Below are positions 15,048-23,709 of a stretch of DNA of 23,806 bases, in pieces. This DNA is from CAYJFG01 sp051881695 (GTDB lineage: Bacteria; Bacillota; Clostridia; Oscillospirales; Acutalibacteraceae), in assembly GCA_051881695.1 (NCBI GenBank), contig JBJEQJ010000037.1, positions 1 through 23,806 on the forward strand, read 5' to 3'. Below the pieces are notes generated by a model. That model ran no database searches. It saw only the letters and a list, made by a program, of their open reading frames with translations, and was not told the DNA's origin. The number at the start of each line of letters is the position of its first letter. Position 1 is the first letter of the stretch. The translations under genes were made by a program, and so were the position numbers.

Positions 15048-16412
15048 ATGGCAGATCTGCAAATTACAACAGGATATGACGGCTTAAATATGCCGTACAG
15101 CCCCGAAGCGGAGCAGTCTGTTCTCGGCTCTGTTTTGCTTGAGCCGTCCTGTATGGACAGGGTGGCAGAGATTATTCCCAAGCCGGATTATTTTCATCTT
15201 ACAAATCATAAGCTCATTTACAGCGCAATGCTTGATATGTTCACAACAGGCAAGGCGGTAGATTTCGTAACCGTAAACGAATATTTGCGAAACAGCGATG
15301 AGTTTGATTCTTCGGGAGCAAAAACGTATCTCCTTCAGCTTGCAGAGCTTGTTCCCTCAATATCTAATGTTGAGATATATGCAAAAATTGTAAGAGAAAA
15401 GTACGAAATGCGTGCGCTTATAACGGCGGCAAGAGGAATTATTGAGGATGCCTCAAGCGGAGAATACGACAGCGAAACCATGATAGACTCCGCAGAGCAG
15501 CGCATATTTGATATCAGACGGGGAAAGAATTTACAGGGTCTGCAAAGGCTTGATGAGGTAATAATAGAAACCTTCGACAGACTGGACCTTTTAAATTCTG
15601 AGGATAACGACAGCGTAAAGCCGATTTCCACAGGTATTGCAGGGCTTGACAAAATGATAACGGGACTTAACCGTTCCGATCTTATCCTGTTGGCGGCACG
15701 TCCCGGTATGGGTAAAACAAGCTTTGCGCTGAATATGGCAAGGCACGCCGGAGTAAAGGGCAAAAAGAGGATTGCTTTTTTCTCGCTGGAAATGTCAAAG
15801 GAGCAGCTTGCCTCACGTCTGTTGTCAACAGAGGGACTTATAGAGGGCACAAAGCTGAGAACAGGAAAGCTCAATCCGGACGAATGGACAAGGCTTGTAG
15901 AGGCAGGAGATATTCTTGGAAAAACAGAGATTTATCTTGATGATACGCCCGGTATTACCGTGCCGGCTATGAAGGCAAAGCTAAGACGGCTGAGAAATGT
16001 AGATTTGGTGATAATCGACTATTTGCAGCTTATGGGCGGCACAAAAAGAACAGATAACAGAGTTCAGGAAATATCCGAAATTACAAGAAATTTAAAGATA
16101 ATGGCTAAGGAAATCAACGTGCCGGTAATAACGCTTTCTCAGCTTTCCCGTGCAAGCGAGCAAAGAAGCGACCACCGTCCTCAGCTTTCGGATCTGCGTG
16201 ACTCCGGTTCTATCGAGCAGGATGCAGATATTGTGCTTTTCCTTTACAGAGAAGGCTATTATGAGCAGGATAAGGCAGATGAAAATTCCGATAAGAACAG
16301 CGGCGAATGTATCGTTGCCAAGAACCGTCACGGTGAGGCAGGTACGGTAAAGCTGCATTGGCAGGGCGAATTTATGCGTTTTACTTCACCGGAGGTCAAC
16401 CGTGCAGAGTAG
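15048..16412 (+). CDS. dnaB: Replicative DNA helicase DnaB
   Basis: A 454-residue hexameric 5'-3' helicase that unwinds DNA at the fork and recruits primase. The N-terminal helical domain spans about 12-115 (YSPEAEQSVLGSVLLEP). The RecA-like domain has Walker A RPGMGKT (218-224), EMSKEQLASR, Walker B-type VIIDYLQLM, and the DNA-binding and arginine-finger region SQLSRASEQRSDHRPQLSDL. Length is normal and no intein is seen. The ATG has AAGAGG about 7 bases upstream, 50 bases after rplI. Its 3' end overlaps tilS by 11 bases. In Bacillus the orthologue is called dnaC. Confidence 0.97.
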   Translation: MADLQITTGYDGLNMPYSPEAEQSVLGSVLLEPSCMDRVAEIIPKPDYFHLTNHKLIYSAMLDMFTTGKAVDFVTVNEYLRNSDEFDSSGAKTYLLQLAELVPSISNVEIYAKIVREKYEMRALITAARGIIEDASSGEYDSETMIDSAEQRIFDIRRGKNLQGLQRLDEVIIETFDRLDLLNSEDNDSVKPISTGIAGLDKMITGLNRSDLILLAARPGMGKTSFALNMARHAGVKGKKRIAFFSLEMSKEQLASRLLSTEGLIEGTKLRTGKLNPDEWTRLVEAGDILGKTEIYLDDTPGITVPAMKAKLRRLRNVDLVIIDYLQLMGGTKRTDNRVQEISEITRNLKIMAKEINVPVITLSQLSRASEQRSDHRPQLSDLRDSGSIEQDADIVLFLYREGYYEQDKADENSDKNSGECIVAKNRHGEAGTVKLHWQGEFMRFTSPEVNRAE

Positions 16413-17769
16413 AATTTTACAAACAGTTAAAAAATATAATATGCTTAATAACGGAGATACCGTTATTGTCGGATTATCGGGTGGAGCAGACTCAGTGTGT
16501 CTGCTTCACTTTCTTTGCAGTATAAAAGAGCAGTATAACATTAAAATTATTGCGGCGCATATAAATCATAATTTGCGCGGACAGGAAGCTGCAAGGGATG
16601 AAAGCTTTGCCGATAAGCTTTGCAGAAGCCTGAATGTACCGTTTGAGCTTTTGAGCGCAGATATAAGAGGCGAAGCGAAAAAAAGCAGGGAAAGCACAGA
16701 GCTGTACGCCAGAAAGGTGCGTTACGGCTTTTTTGAGGAACTCAGCAAGAAGTACGGCGGGGCAAAAATTGCAACAGCGCACACCGCCTCGGACAATGCC
16801 GAAACTGTGCTTTTTAACCTTGCAAGAGGTGCCTCCGTTGCCGGACTGTGCGGTATTCCGCCGGTAAGGGATAATATTATAATACGACCTCTTATTGAAA
16901 TTACAAGGGATCAGGTTGAACTCTACTGTGAGCAAAACTGCCTGAAATTTGTAATTGACAGCACAAATCTTACAGATGAATACACAAGGAATAAAATCCG
17001 CCATAACGTAATTCCGGCGTTAAAAGAGATTAACCCGTCGTTGGAAAGCGCAGTTTTAAGACTGTGCGAGAATGCGGCTGAAAATAAAGCCTATCTAAAA
17101 AAACAGGCGCAAAAGCTGTTGCAGGAGTCTTTAATTAAGAAAAACATATATTCGGCAGATATACTGTCGCAGCGGGATAATGCTGTGCTGAAACAGGCGG
17201 TGTCCTTGATTTTGGCAGCAAACGAAGTTAAAGCCGCCGATAGCACACATATTCATAAAATTACAGAGATTATTAAGAAAAACGGCGGTGCACTTGATCT
17301 GCCTTGTGATAAGCGAGCGGTTGTAAAGCAGGGAATGTTTAGAGTGATAAGCTGTCAAAGCTGTGTAAACAACGTAAAAATAAGCCTAAAAGAGGCGAAC
17401 GGCGTAACACAATTCAATAAATATCTCACGCTGAAAACCGTCCCTTTGTCAGAATTTAAACAAATAGTAAATAATGATAAAAAAGTCTTAAAAAATTCTC
17501 TTGATTATGATATAATAAAAAACAACTCATTTTTTCGCAGCAGAAAAAGCGGAGATGTTTTTTCTCTCCCCGGCAGAGGAATATCCAAAACAGTTAAAAA
17601 GCTGTTTAACGAGATGAAAATTCCTCAGGAAGAAAGAGATAAAATTTTAATACTTGCTGATGAAAACGCTGTTTATTGGATTGAATCGGTAGGCGTTTCT
17701 GTGCTTGCGAGGGTTACAAACAAAACCCGGAATGTGCTTATAATTAATATTGCGGATAAAGACGATTGA
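16402..17769 (+). CDS. tilS: tRNA(Ile)-lysidine synthetase TilS
   Basis: A 455-residue ATP-dependent enzyme that changes cytidine-34 of the CAU-anticodon tRNA-Ile to lysidine, so that it reads AUA. The N-type PP-loop SGGADS (26-31) and the HINHNLRG and TAHTASDNAETVL motifs define the synthetase domain. TilS substrate-binding and C-terminal domains follow (RSRKSGDVFSLPGRG, KKLFNEMKIP). The start is GTG at 16402 with GGAGGT 5 bases upstream, lying inside the dnaB coding end (11-base overlap), so translation is probably coupled. Essential in most bacteria. The tilS-hpt-ftsH order is conserved in Firmicutes. Confidence 0.95.
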   Translation: MQSRILQTVKKYNMLNNGDTVIVGLSGGADSVCLLHFLCSIKEQYNIKIIAAHINHNLRGQEAARDESFADKLCRSLNVPFELLSADIRGEAKKSRESTELYARKVRYGFFEELSKKYGGAKIATAHTASDNAETVLFNLARGASVAGLCGIPPVRDNIIIRPLIEITRDQVELYCEQNCLKFVIDSTNLTDEYTRNKIRHNVIPALKEINPSLESAVLRLCENAAENKAYLKKQAQKLLQESLIKKNIYSADILSQRDNAVLKQAVSLILAANEVKAADSTHIHKITEIIKKNGGALDLPCDKRAVVKQGMFRVISCQSCVNNVKISLKEANGVTQFNKYLTLKTVPLSEFKQIVNNDKKVLKNSLDYDIIKNNSFFRSRKSGDVFSLPGRGISKTVKKLFNEMKIPQEERDKILILADENAVYWIESVGVSVLARVTNKTRNVLIINIADKDD

Positions 17770-17780
17770 GAGGGATTAGT

Positions 17781-18317
17781 GTGGACAAGCATATAAAAAA
17801 TATTCTTATTTCCGAGCAGGAGATAAAAGAAATTGTCAGCCGGCTGGCAGGTCGCATAGAGGAGGACTACAAGGATAAAAATCTGCTTCTTGTCGGACTT
17901 TTAAAGGGCAGTGCAGTTTTTATGTCTGACCTGATGCGACAAATAAAAATACCCTGTAAAATTGACTTTATGGTAACGTCCAGCTACGGCGACTCTACCG
18001 TATCCAGCGGCAGACTTAATATTTTAAAGGATTTGTCGGCGCCGATAGACGGTATGGATGTTTTAGTAATTGAGGATATAATAGACAGCGGTGTAACTTT
18101 AAGCTTTATACTTGAATATTTAAAGGCAAAAAATGCAAAGAGCGTTAAGATATGCACTCTTTTGGACAAGCCGGACAGGCGCGTAAAGCCGGTAAAGGTT
18201 GACTACACGGGCAGGGTTATACCAGATGAATTTGTGGTAGGCTATGGGCTTGACTATGCAGAGCTGTACAGAAATCTTCCGTATGTAGGTGTATTAAAAT
18301 CAGAAGTTTATTCTTGA
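17781..18317 (+). CDS. hpt: Hypoxanthine phosphoribosyltransferase
   Basis: A 178-residue purine-salvage enzyme that makes IMP or GMP from hypoxanthine or guanine plus PRPP. The PRPP loop VIEDIIDSGVTL (96-107) with Glu98-Asp99, the LLKGSAVFMSD loop (40-50) and the flexible-loop SSYGDSTVSSG (67-77) are all typical. The frame is open from a TTG at 17766 inside tilS, but GAGAGGG (17768-17774) lies 6 bases before GTG 17781, and that start gives the normal family length. Only 11 bases separate it from the tilS stop, so it is translated from the same message. In Bacillus, HprT associates with TilS and FtsH; the same neighbours appear here. Confidence 0.95.
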   Translation: MDKHIKNILISEQEIKEIVSRLAGRIEEDYKDKNLLLVGLLKGSAVFMSDLMRQIKIPCKIDFMVTSSYGDSTVSSGRLNILKDLSAPIDGMDVLVIEDIIDSGVTLSFILEYLKAKNAKSVKICTLLDKPDRRVKPVKVDYTGRVIPDEFVVGYGLDYAELYRNLPYVGVLKSEVYS

Positions 18318-18363
18318 TAATTACCTTTATTTATACATATACTATTTTAAGGAGTGAACGTAT

Positions 18364-20538
18364 TTGAACAACAAAAAATCGCTTAAAAGCCTGTTAATTT
18401 ATCTTGGTATACCGATTGTGCTTATTCTTATAATTGTAATGATTATCGGTGCTCAGCCCAAGAAGAGCTATTATTATTCAGATATTATAAATGCTTTTAA
18501 AAACGGGCAGGTGCAAAGCTTTACTCTTGACGTAGGCACAGGAGAGCTTGCAATGCAGATGAAGCCCGGTTGTACAGTGCTTACGAAGGAAGAGGCAGAC
18601 AAGGCAAAGAAAAACAGCAAATTGACAGAAAAACCCGCAGATAATGCTGAAACGCAGCCGCAGACAGATGCAACAGATGCAACAGATTCTGCACAGAGCA
18701 GCATAGCCTCCTGGCTTGCGGCAATGCTTGAAAAAGAAAATTCGCAGAATACTGCCCAAAATGCAACAGATTCTACGGCGACCAATCCAACAGGCTTAGA
18801 CGGCAAGGAAATAGTAAACGAAATAAAGTATAAGGTGCCGTCTCCGTCCCTCTTTATAGAAGAGCTGACAGGACTTAATGCATATATCAACGGAGGACAG
18901 AATTATCTCGACTTAGTTGAAACATACGATATTAAATCCTCCAGCGAGAATTCATGGCTCATATCTATGATTCCGAACATAATAATGATTGTACTGCTTG
19001 TTGCAGTATGGATTTTTGTTATGAGGAAAATGTCCGGAGGAATCGGCGGCGACCCAACAAGCAAGATGGGATTCGGCAAGGCTAAAATAAAAAATATGAA
19101 CGACGAAAAGCGCAAGACAACGTTCGAGGATGTAGCCGGAGCAGACGAGGAAAAGGAAGAGCTTGAGGAAATTGTAGAATTCCTGAAAAATCCGCAGAGA
19201 TATAACGATCTCGGCGCAAGAATTCCTAAGGGCGTTTTGCTTGTAGGCCCACCGGGAACAGGTAAAACCTTGCTTGCAAGAGCTGTTGCAGGTGAAGCGG
19301 GTGTTCCGTTCTTCTCAATATCAGGCTCTGACTTTGTTGAAATGTTTGTCGGCGTGGGTGCTTCCCGTGTGCGCGACCTTTTTGACCAGGCTAAAAAGAA
19401 CTCACCTTGTATTATATTTATAGATGAAATCGACGCAGTAGGCCGTCAGAGAGGCACAGGACTCGGCGGCGGACACGATGAGCGTGAGCAGACTCTTAAC
19501 CAGCTGCTTGTAGAGATGGACGGCTTCGGAATTAACGAGGGCGTTATTATGATAGCTGCAACAAACAGACCGGATATTCTCGACCCTGCGCTTATGCGCC
19601 CGGGCAGATTTGACAGACAGGTTGTAGTGGGCTACCCGGATATTAAGGGAAGAGAAGCTATTTTAAAGGTTCACGCAAGAAAGAAGCCGTTAGCGCCTGA
19701 CGTTAACCTTTCAACCGTTGCAAAGTCGACAGCAGGCTTTACAGGAGCAGACCTTGAAAACCTGCTTAACGAGGCGGCTCTGCTTTCTGCCAGAAAAAAC
19801 CGCAAGGCGATTACAATGCAGGAAATTGAAGAGGCTACAATAAAGGTAGTTGTCGGCGCAGAAAAGAAAACAAGAGTAATGAACGAAAACGAGAAGAAGC
19901 TTACGGCTTATCACGAGGCAGGCCACGCAATAGCCTTCCACGTTTGCGAAACTCAGGACGACGTTCATCAAATATCCATTATCCCTACAGGCATGGCGGG
20001 AGGATACACAATGCCGCTGCCCAGCGAGGATAAATCCTACCACTCAAAACGTCAGATGGAGGAGGATATTGTGGTATGCTTAAGCGGTCGTGTTGCAGAG
20101 GCGCTTATTATGGGTGACATTTCAACAGGTGCTTCCAACGATATTGAAAAAGCTACCAAAACAGCAAGGTCGATGGTTACAAAATACGGTATGAGTAAGC
20201 TTTTGGGGCCAATTGCCTACGGCTCCAGCGGTAATGAAGTATTCATCGGCAGAGATATGGGTCACGTAAAGGATTATTCCGAAAAGGTTGCGGCTCAAAT
20301 TGATGAAGAGGTATTCAGGCTGATCGATACCGGTTACAAGCGTTCCGAGGAAATTCTCCAAAGCCATATGCAGCAGCTCCATGATGTTGCACAGTTCCTC
20401 ATTAAGAACGAAAAAATGGATCACGAGCAGTTTGTTGAAGTGATGAACGGCACTTATAAAGAGCCGGAGCAGGAAGCTTTTCAGGAGAATACAGAAGCTC
20501 CTCAGGCAAATGCTGACGAAGCAAGCGAGGAAGAATAA
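18364..20538 (+). CDS. ftsH: ATP-dependent membrane zinc protease FtsH, with low-complexity outer-domain insert
   Basis: A 724-residue membrane protease that extracts and degrades damaged or regulatory proteins. TM1 is about 11-30 and TM2 about 198-220. The AAA domain has Walker A GPPGTGKT (295-302), Walker B IIFIDEID (350-357) and the second region of homology TNRPDILDPALMRPGRFD. The protease has HEAGH (517-521) and the third zinc ligand Asp in SNDIEKAT (about 593). The extracytoplasmic loop is about 165 residues, longer than usual, because residues about 76-145 are a Thr/Asp/Ala/Gln/Ser-rich stretch with a small repeat (TDATDATD). TTG at 18364 follows AAGGAG by 9 bases. The C-terminal tail is acidic. 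Last gene of the block, ending at a strong terminator. Confidence 0.96.
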   Translation: MNNKKSLKSLLIYLGIPIVLILIIVMIIGAQPKKSYYYSDIINAFKNGQVQSFTLDVGTGELAMQMKPGCTVLTKEEADKAKKNSKLTEKPADNAETQPQTDATDATDSAQSSIASWLAAMLEKENSQNTAQNATDSTATNPTGLDGKEIVNEIKYKVPSPSLFIEELTGLNAYINGGQNYLDLVETYDIKSSSENSWLISMIPNIIMIVLLVAVWIFVMRKMSGGIGGDPTSKMGFGKAKIKNMNDEKRKTTFEDVAGADEEKEELEEIVEFLKNPQRYNDLGARIPKGVLLVGPPGTGKTLLARAVAGEAGVPFFSISGSDFVEMFVGVGASRVRDLFDQAKKNSPCIIFIDEIDAVGRQRGTGLGGGHDEREQTLNQLLVEMDGFGINEGVIMIAATNRPDILDPALMRPGRFDRQVVVGYPDIKGREAILKVHARKKPLAPDVNLSTVAKSTAGFTGADLENLLNEAALLSARKNRKAITMQEIEEATIKVVVGAEKKTRVMNENEKKLTAYHEAGHAIAFHVCETQDDVHQISIIPTGMAGGYTMPLPSEDKSYHSKRQMEEDIVVCLSGRVAEALIMGDISTGASNDIEKATKTARSMVTKYGMSKLLGPIAYGSSGNEVFIGRDMGHVKDYSEKVAAQIDEEVFRLIDTGYKRSEEILQSHMQQLHDVAQFLIKNEKMDHEQFVEVMNGTYKEPEQEAFQENTEAPQANADEASEEE

Positions 20539-20556
20539 TCAGATATTATGCACATA

Positions 20557-20590
20557 ACAAGGCAGAGGTAAAGCTCTGCCTTGTCTTTTT
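20557..20590 (+). terminator. Rho-independent terminator after ftsH
   Basis: ACAAGGCAGAG (20557-20567) pairs perfectly with CTCTGCCTTGT (20574-20584) around a 6-base loop, followed by CTTTTT. It begins 19 bases past the ftsH stop and closes the gdpP-to-ftsH transcript. Confidence 0.9.
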
Positions 20591-20632
20591 GCATCTTAAG
20601 CAAACAAATTTTCGAGAAATTTGCATTTTTGC

Positions 20633-20661
20633 TTTTCATTTTAAAATTTTCTTGGTATAAT
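20633..20661 (+). promoter_or_regulatory. Promoter of uvrA
   Basis: A perfect -10 TATAAT (20656-20661) with the extended TGG just before it. The -35 TTTTCA (20633-20638) is moderate, with a 17-base spacer. The start point would be near 20668, leaving about 25 bases before the ATG. No LexA-type GAAC-N4-GTTC box is visible here. Confidence 0.7.
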
Positions 20662-20692
20662 ACTAATATCAGCATTGGAAAAGGGTGGTTAT

Positions 20693-23515
20693 ATGTCCTC
20701 AAAAAATATTAAGGTCATAGGTGCCAGAGAGCATAACCTTAAAAATATAGATGTAGAAATACCAAGAGATAAGCTTGTTGTGTTAACAGGACTTTCCGGC
20801 TCCGGAAAGTCAAGCCTTGCGTTTGACACAATATATGCCGAGGGTCAAAGGCGATACGTTGAGTCTCTATCCTCGTATGCACGCCAGTTTTTGGGACAGA
20901 TGGAAAAGCCGGACGTTGACAGTATTGACGGTTTATCTCCGGCAATTTCCATCGACCAAAAGACAACGTCGAAAAATCCACGCTCAACTGTTGGTACGGT
21001 AACTGAAATTTACGATTATCTCCGTCTTTTGTATGCGAGAATAGGTGTTCCGCATTGCCCCATATGCGGAAAAGAAATAAAACAGCAAACTATAGACCAG
21101 ATTGTTGACAAAATTATGGAGCTGCCGGAAAGAACAAAAATTCAGGTGCTTGCCCCTGTTGTCAGGGGCAGAAAGGGCGAGCATATAAAGGTGCTTGAAT
21201 CTGCCAGAAAAAGCGGTTATGTGCGTGTTCGCATAGACGGTTTAATTTATGAGCTTTCAGAGGAAATAAAGCTTGAAAAAAACAAGAAGCATACTATTGA
21301 AATAGTTGTGGACAGGCTTGTTATTAATAAAGACATAGCCTCACGTCTTTCAGATTCAATCGAGATTGCGTCATCGCTTGCAGGCGGAATAACAATCATT
21401 AATGTTGTTGACGGAAAGGATATGCTCTTTTCTCAGAATTACGCCTGCCCCGAGCATGGCTTCAGCATAGACGAGCTTACGCCGAGGATGTTTTCGTTTA
21501 ACAATCCGTTCGGTGCCTGCCCGAAATGTACAGGGTTAGGCGTGTTTATGAAGATTGACCCGCAGCTTATAATTCCCGATAAAACAAAGTCTGTAAACAA
21601 AGGCGGCTTAAAGGGAAGCGGCTGGGCAATGGAGGGCAATACCATTGCCGCAATGTATTTAAGAGCATTATCTGAAAAATACAAATTCTCGCTTGATACC
21701 CCGCTGGGAGAGCTTCCGCAGGAAATTATTGATATACTTTTATACGGTACAAAAGGTGAAACAATACGCGTAGAGCGTGAAAACACATATGGCAAAACGG
21801 TGATGGATGTGCCGTTTGAGGGAGTTATAAATAATTTGGAACGCCGCTTCAGAGAAACGCAGAGCAGCTGGATAAAGTCTGAGATAGAATCGTATATGAG
21901 CGCAATCCCCTGTGACGAATGCGGCGGCAGACGTCTTTCCAAGGAAAGCCTTGCGGTAACGGTCGGAGGAATAAATATAAGCGAATTCTGTGAGATGTCT
22001 GTTGTTGATGCATTAAGCTTTATTGAAAATTTGAAGCTTTCGCAGAGAGAGCAGATGATAGCAAAAGAGATTTTAAAGGAAATATGTGACCGTTTAGGCT
22101 TTTTAAACAGCGTCGGCTTGAGCTACTTAACGCTTTCACGCTCATCAGGCACTCTTTCCGGCGGTGAAAGCCAGCGCATACGTCTAGCAACTCAGATAGG
22201 CTCGTCGCTTATGGGCGTGCTTTACATTCTTGACGAGCCCAGTATCGGTCTGCATCAGCGTGACAACGGAAAGCTATTAAAAACACTTGAGAGGTTGCGT
22301 GATTTAGGAAATACGGTTATAGTTGTTGAGCACGACGAGGACACAATGTATGCAGCCGATTATATAGTAGACATCGGACCCGGCGCAGGCGTTCACGGAG
22401 GAGAGGTAGTTTGCTGCGGTACTGTAGACGAAATAAAGAAATGTGAAAAGTCACTTACAGGACAGTATCTAAGCGGAAAAAGAAAGGTTGAACTGCCGCA
22501 GGAAAGGCGTAAGGGCAACGGCAACAAGCTGGTTGTAAAGGGTGCACAGCAAAATAACCTTAAAAGTATAAACGCAGAAATTCCGCTTGGAATGTTCGTA
22601 TGCATAACGGGTGTGTCAGGTTCTGGAAAATCCTCTCTTATTAACGAAATTTTATACAAGCACCTGGCCGCAGAATTGAACGGTGCAAAAACCAGAGCCG
22701 GAAAGCACAAGACGATAACAGGAACAGAGTATTTAGACAAGGTAATAGACATAAACCAGTCGCCGATAGGCAGAACGCCCCGATCTAACCCGGCAACATA
22801 TACCGGAGTTTTTACAGATATAAGAGAGCTGTACGCTTCAACTCAGGACGCAAAGGTAAGAGGCTTTAATTCAAGCAGGTTTTCCTTTAACGTAAAGGGC
22901 GGCAGATGCGAAGCCTGCCAGGGTGACGGAATATTAAAGATAGAAATGCACTTTCTGCCTGATATTTATGTTCCGTGCGAGGTGTGCAAGGGCAAACGCT
23001 ACAACAGGGAAACGCTTGAGATTAAATACAAGGGAAAAACCATCCACGATGTTCTTGAAATGACAGTTGAGGAGGGTCTTGAGTTTTTCAAAAATCTTCC
23101 TAAAATTGAAAGAAAGCTTAGAACACTCTATGACGTAGGACTGGGCTATGTAAAAATAGGGCAGCCGGCTACTACTCTTTCCGGCGGTGAAGCGCAAAGG
23201 GTTAAGCTTGCCGCAGAGCTTTCAAAGCGTTCAACAGGAAAAACAATTTATATACTGGATGAGCCGACAACAGGGCTTCACATTGCAGACGTACACAAGC
23301 TTATATATGTTCTTCAAAGGCTTGTAGACAGCGGAAATACAGTAGTTGTCATTGAGCATAATCTTGATTTAATTAAAACAGCAGATTACATTATAGATTT
23401 AGGTCCCGAGGGCGGCGATATGGGCGGATATATTGTTGCACAGGGTACTCCGGAGCAAATAGCGGCGTGTGAAAAATCGTATACTGGACAATACCTTAAA
23501 AAGCTGCTGTACTGA
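20693..23515 (+). CDS. uvrA: Excinuclease ABC subunit A (UvrA)
   Basis: A 940-residue DNA-damage sensor that loads UvrB in nucleotide excision repair. Two ABC modules are complete. First: Walker A GLSGSGKSS (33-41), zinc CPICG near 121, signature LSGGESQRIRLA, Walker B YILDEPSIGLH. Second: Walker A GVSGSGKSS, zinc module CEACQGDGILKIEMHF ending CEVCKGKR, signature LSGGEAQRVKLA, Walker B YILDEPTTGLH. The frame is open from a TTG at 20675, but AAGGGTGG (20681-20688) sits just before ATG 20693, which gives the standard UvrA length. It has its own promoter and terminator; uvrB and uvrC are not in the window. It is a paralogue of the broken UvrA-like gene near the left end. Confidence 0.97.
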   Translation: MSSKNIKVIGAREHNLKNIDVEIPRDKLVVLTGLSGSGKSSLAFDTIYAEGQRRYVESLSSYARQFLGQMEKPDVDSIDGLSPAISIDQKTTSKNPRSTVGTVTEIYDYLRLLYARIGVPHCPICGKEIKQQTIDQIVDKIMELPERTKIQVLAPVVRGRKGEHIKVLESARKSGYVRVRIDGLIYELSEEIKLEKNKKHTIEIVVDRLVINKDIASRLSDSIEIASSLAGGITIINVVDGKDMLFSQNYACPEHGFSIDELTPRMFSFNNPFGACPKCTGLGVFMKIDPQLIIPDKTKSVNKGGLKGSGWAMEGNTIAAMYLRALSEKYKFSLDTPLGELPQEIIDILLYGTKGETIRVERENTYGKTVMDVPFEGVINNLERRFRETQSSWIKSEIESYMSAIPCDECGGRRLSKESLAVTVGGINISEFCEMSVVDALSFIENLKLSQREQMIAKEILKEICDRLGFLNSVGLSYLTLSRSSGTLSGGESQRIRLATQIGSSLMGVLYILDEPSIGLHQRDNGKLLKTLERLRDLGNTVIVVEHDEDTMYAADYIVDIGPGAGVHGGEVVCCGTVDEIKKCEKSLTGQYLSGKRKVELPQERRKGNGNKLVVKGAQQNNLKSINAEIPLGMFVCITGVSGSGKSSLINEILYKHLAAELNGAKTRAGKHKTITGTEYLDKVIDINQSPIGRTPRSNPATYTGVFTDIRELYASTQDAKVRGFNSSRFSFNVKGGRCEACQGDGILKIEMHFLPDIYVPCEVCKGKRYNRETLEIKYKGKTIHDVLEMTVEEGLEFFKNLPKIERKLRTLYDVGLGYVKIGQPATTLSGGEAQRVKLAAELSKRSTGKTIYILDEPTTGLHIADVHKLIYVLQRLVDSGNTVVVIEHNLDLIKTADYIIDLGPEGGDMGGYIVAQGTPEQIAACEKSYTGQYLKKLLY

Positions 23516-23521
23516 CACAAC

Positions 23522-23549
23522 AAGGGGACGGTTTTTGCCGTTCCCTTTT
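23522..23549 (+). terminator. Terminator after uvrA
   Basis: AAGGGGACGG (23522-23531) pairs with CCGTTCCCTT (23538-23547), with one G-T pair, around TTTTTG. A short TTTT run overlaps the end of the stem. It begins 7 bases after the uvrA stop. Confidence 0.75.
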
Positions 23550-23709
23550 GCCGTTGCAAATATTAATTAACTATTTTGCACAAATTTATCTATCAAAATT
23601 TGGCAGAGCCTGCTTTTATTTTTGCAAAAAAGAATTATAGTAACTTTTACCTAATATATAATTATCCTGTTAGTGAATACTTACAAATTTATCAATAGGA
23701 GGTTTGAAA

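Noticed and set aside
18314..18343. TTGATA, 18 bases, TATACT between hpt and ftsH as an ftsH promoter
   Set aside because: The start point would fall at the ribosome binding site (18351), leaving almost no leader. Read-through from the upstream operon explains expression better.
20539..20692. LexA/SOS box in the uvrA promoter
   Set aside because: No GAAC-N4-GTTC or similar sequence is present between the ftsH terminator and the uvrA start.
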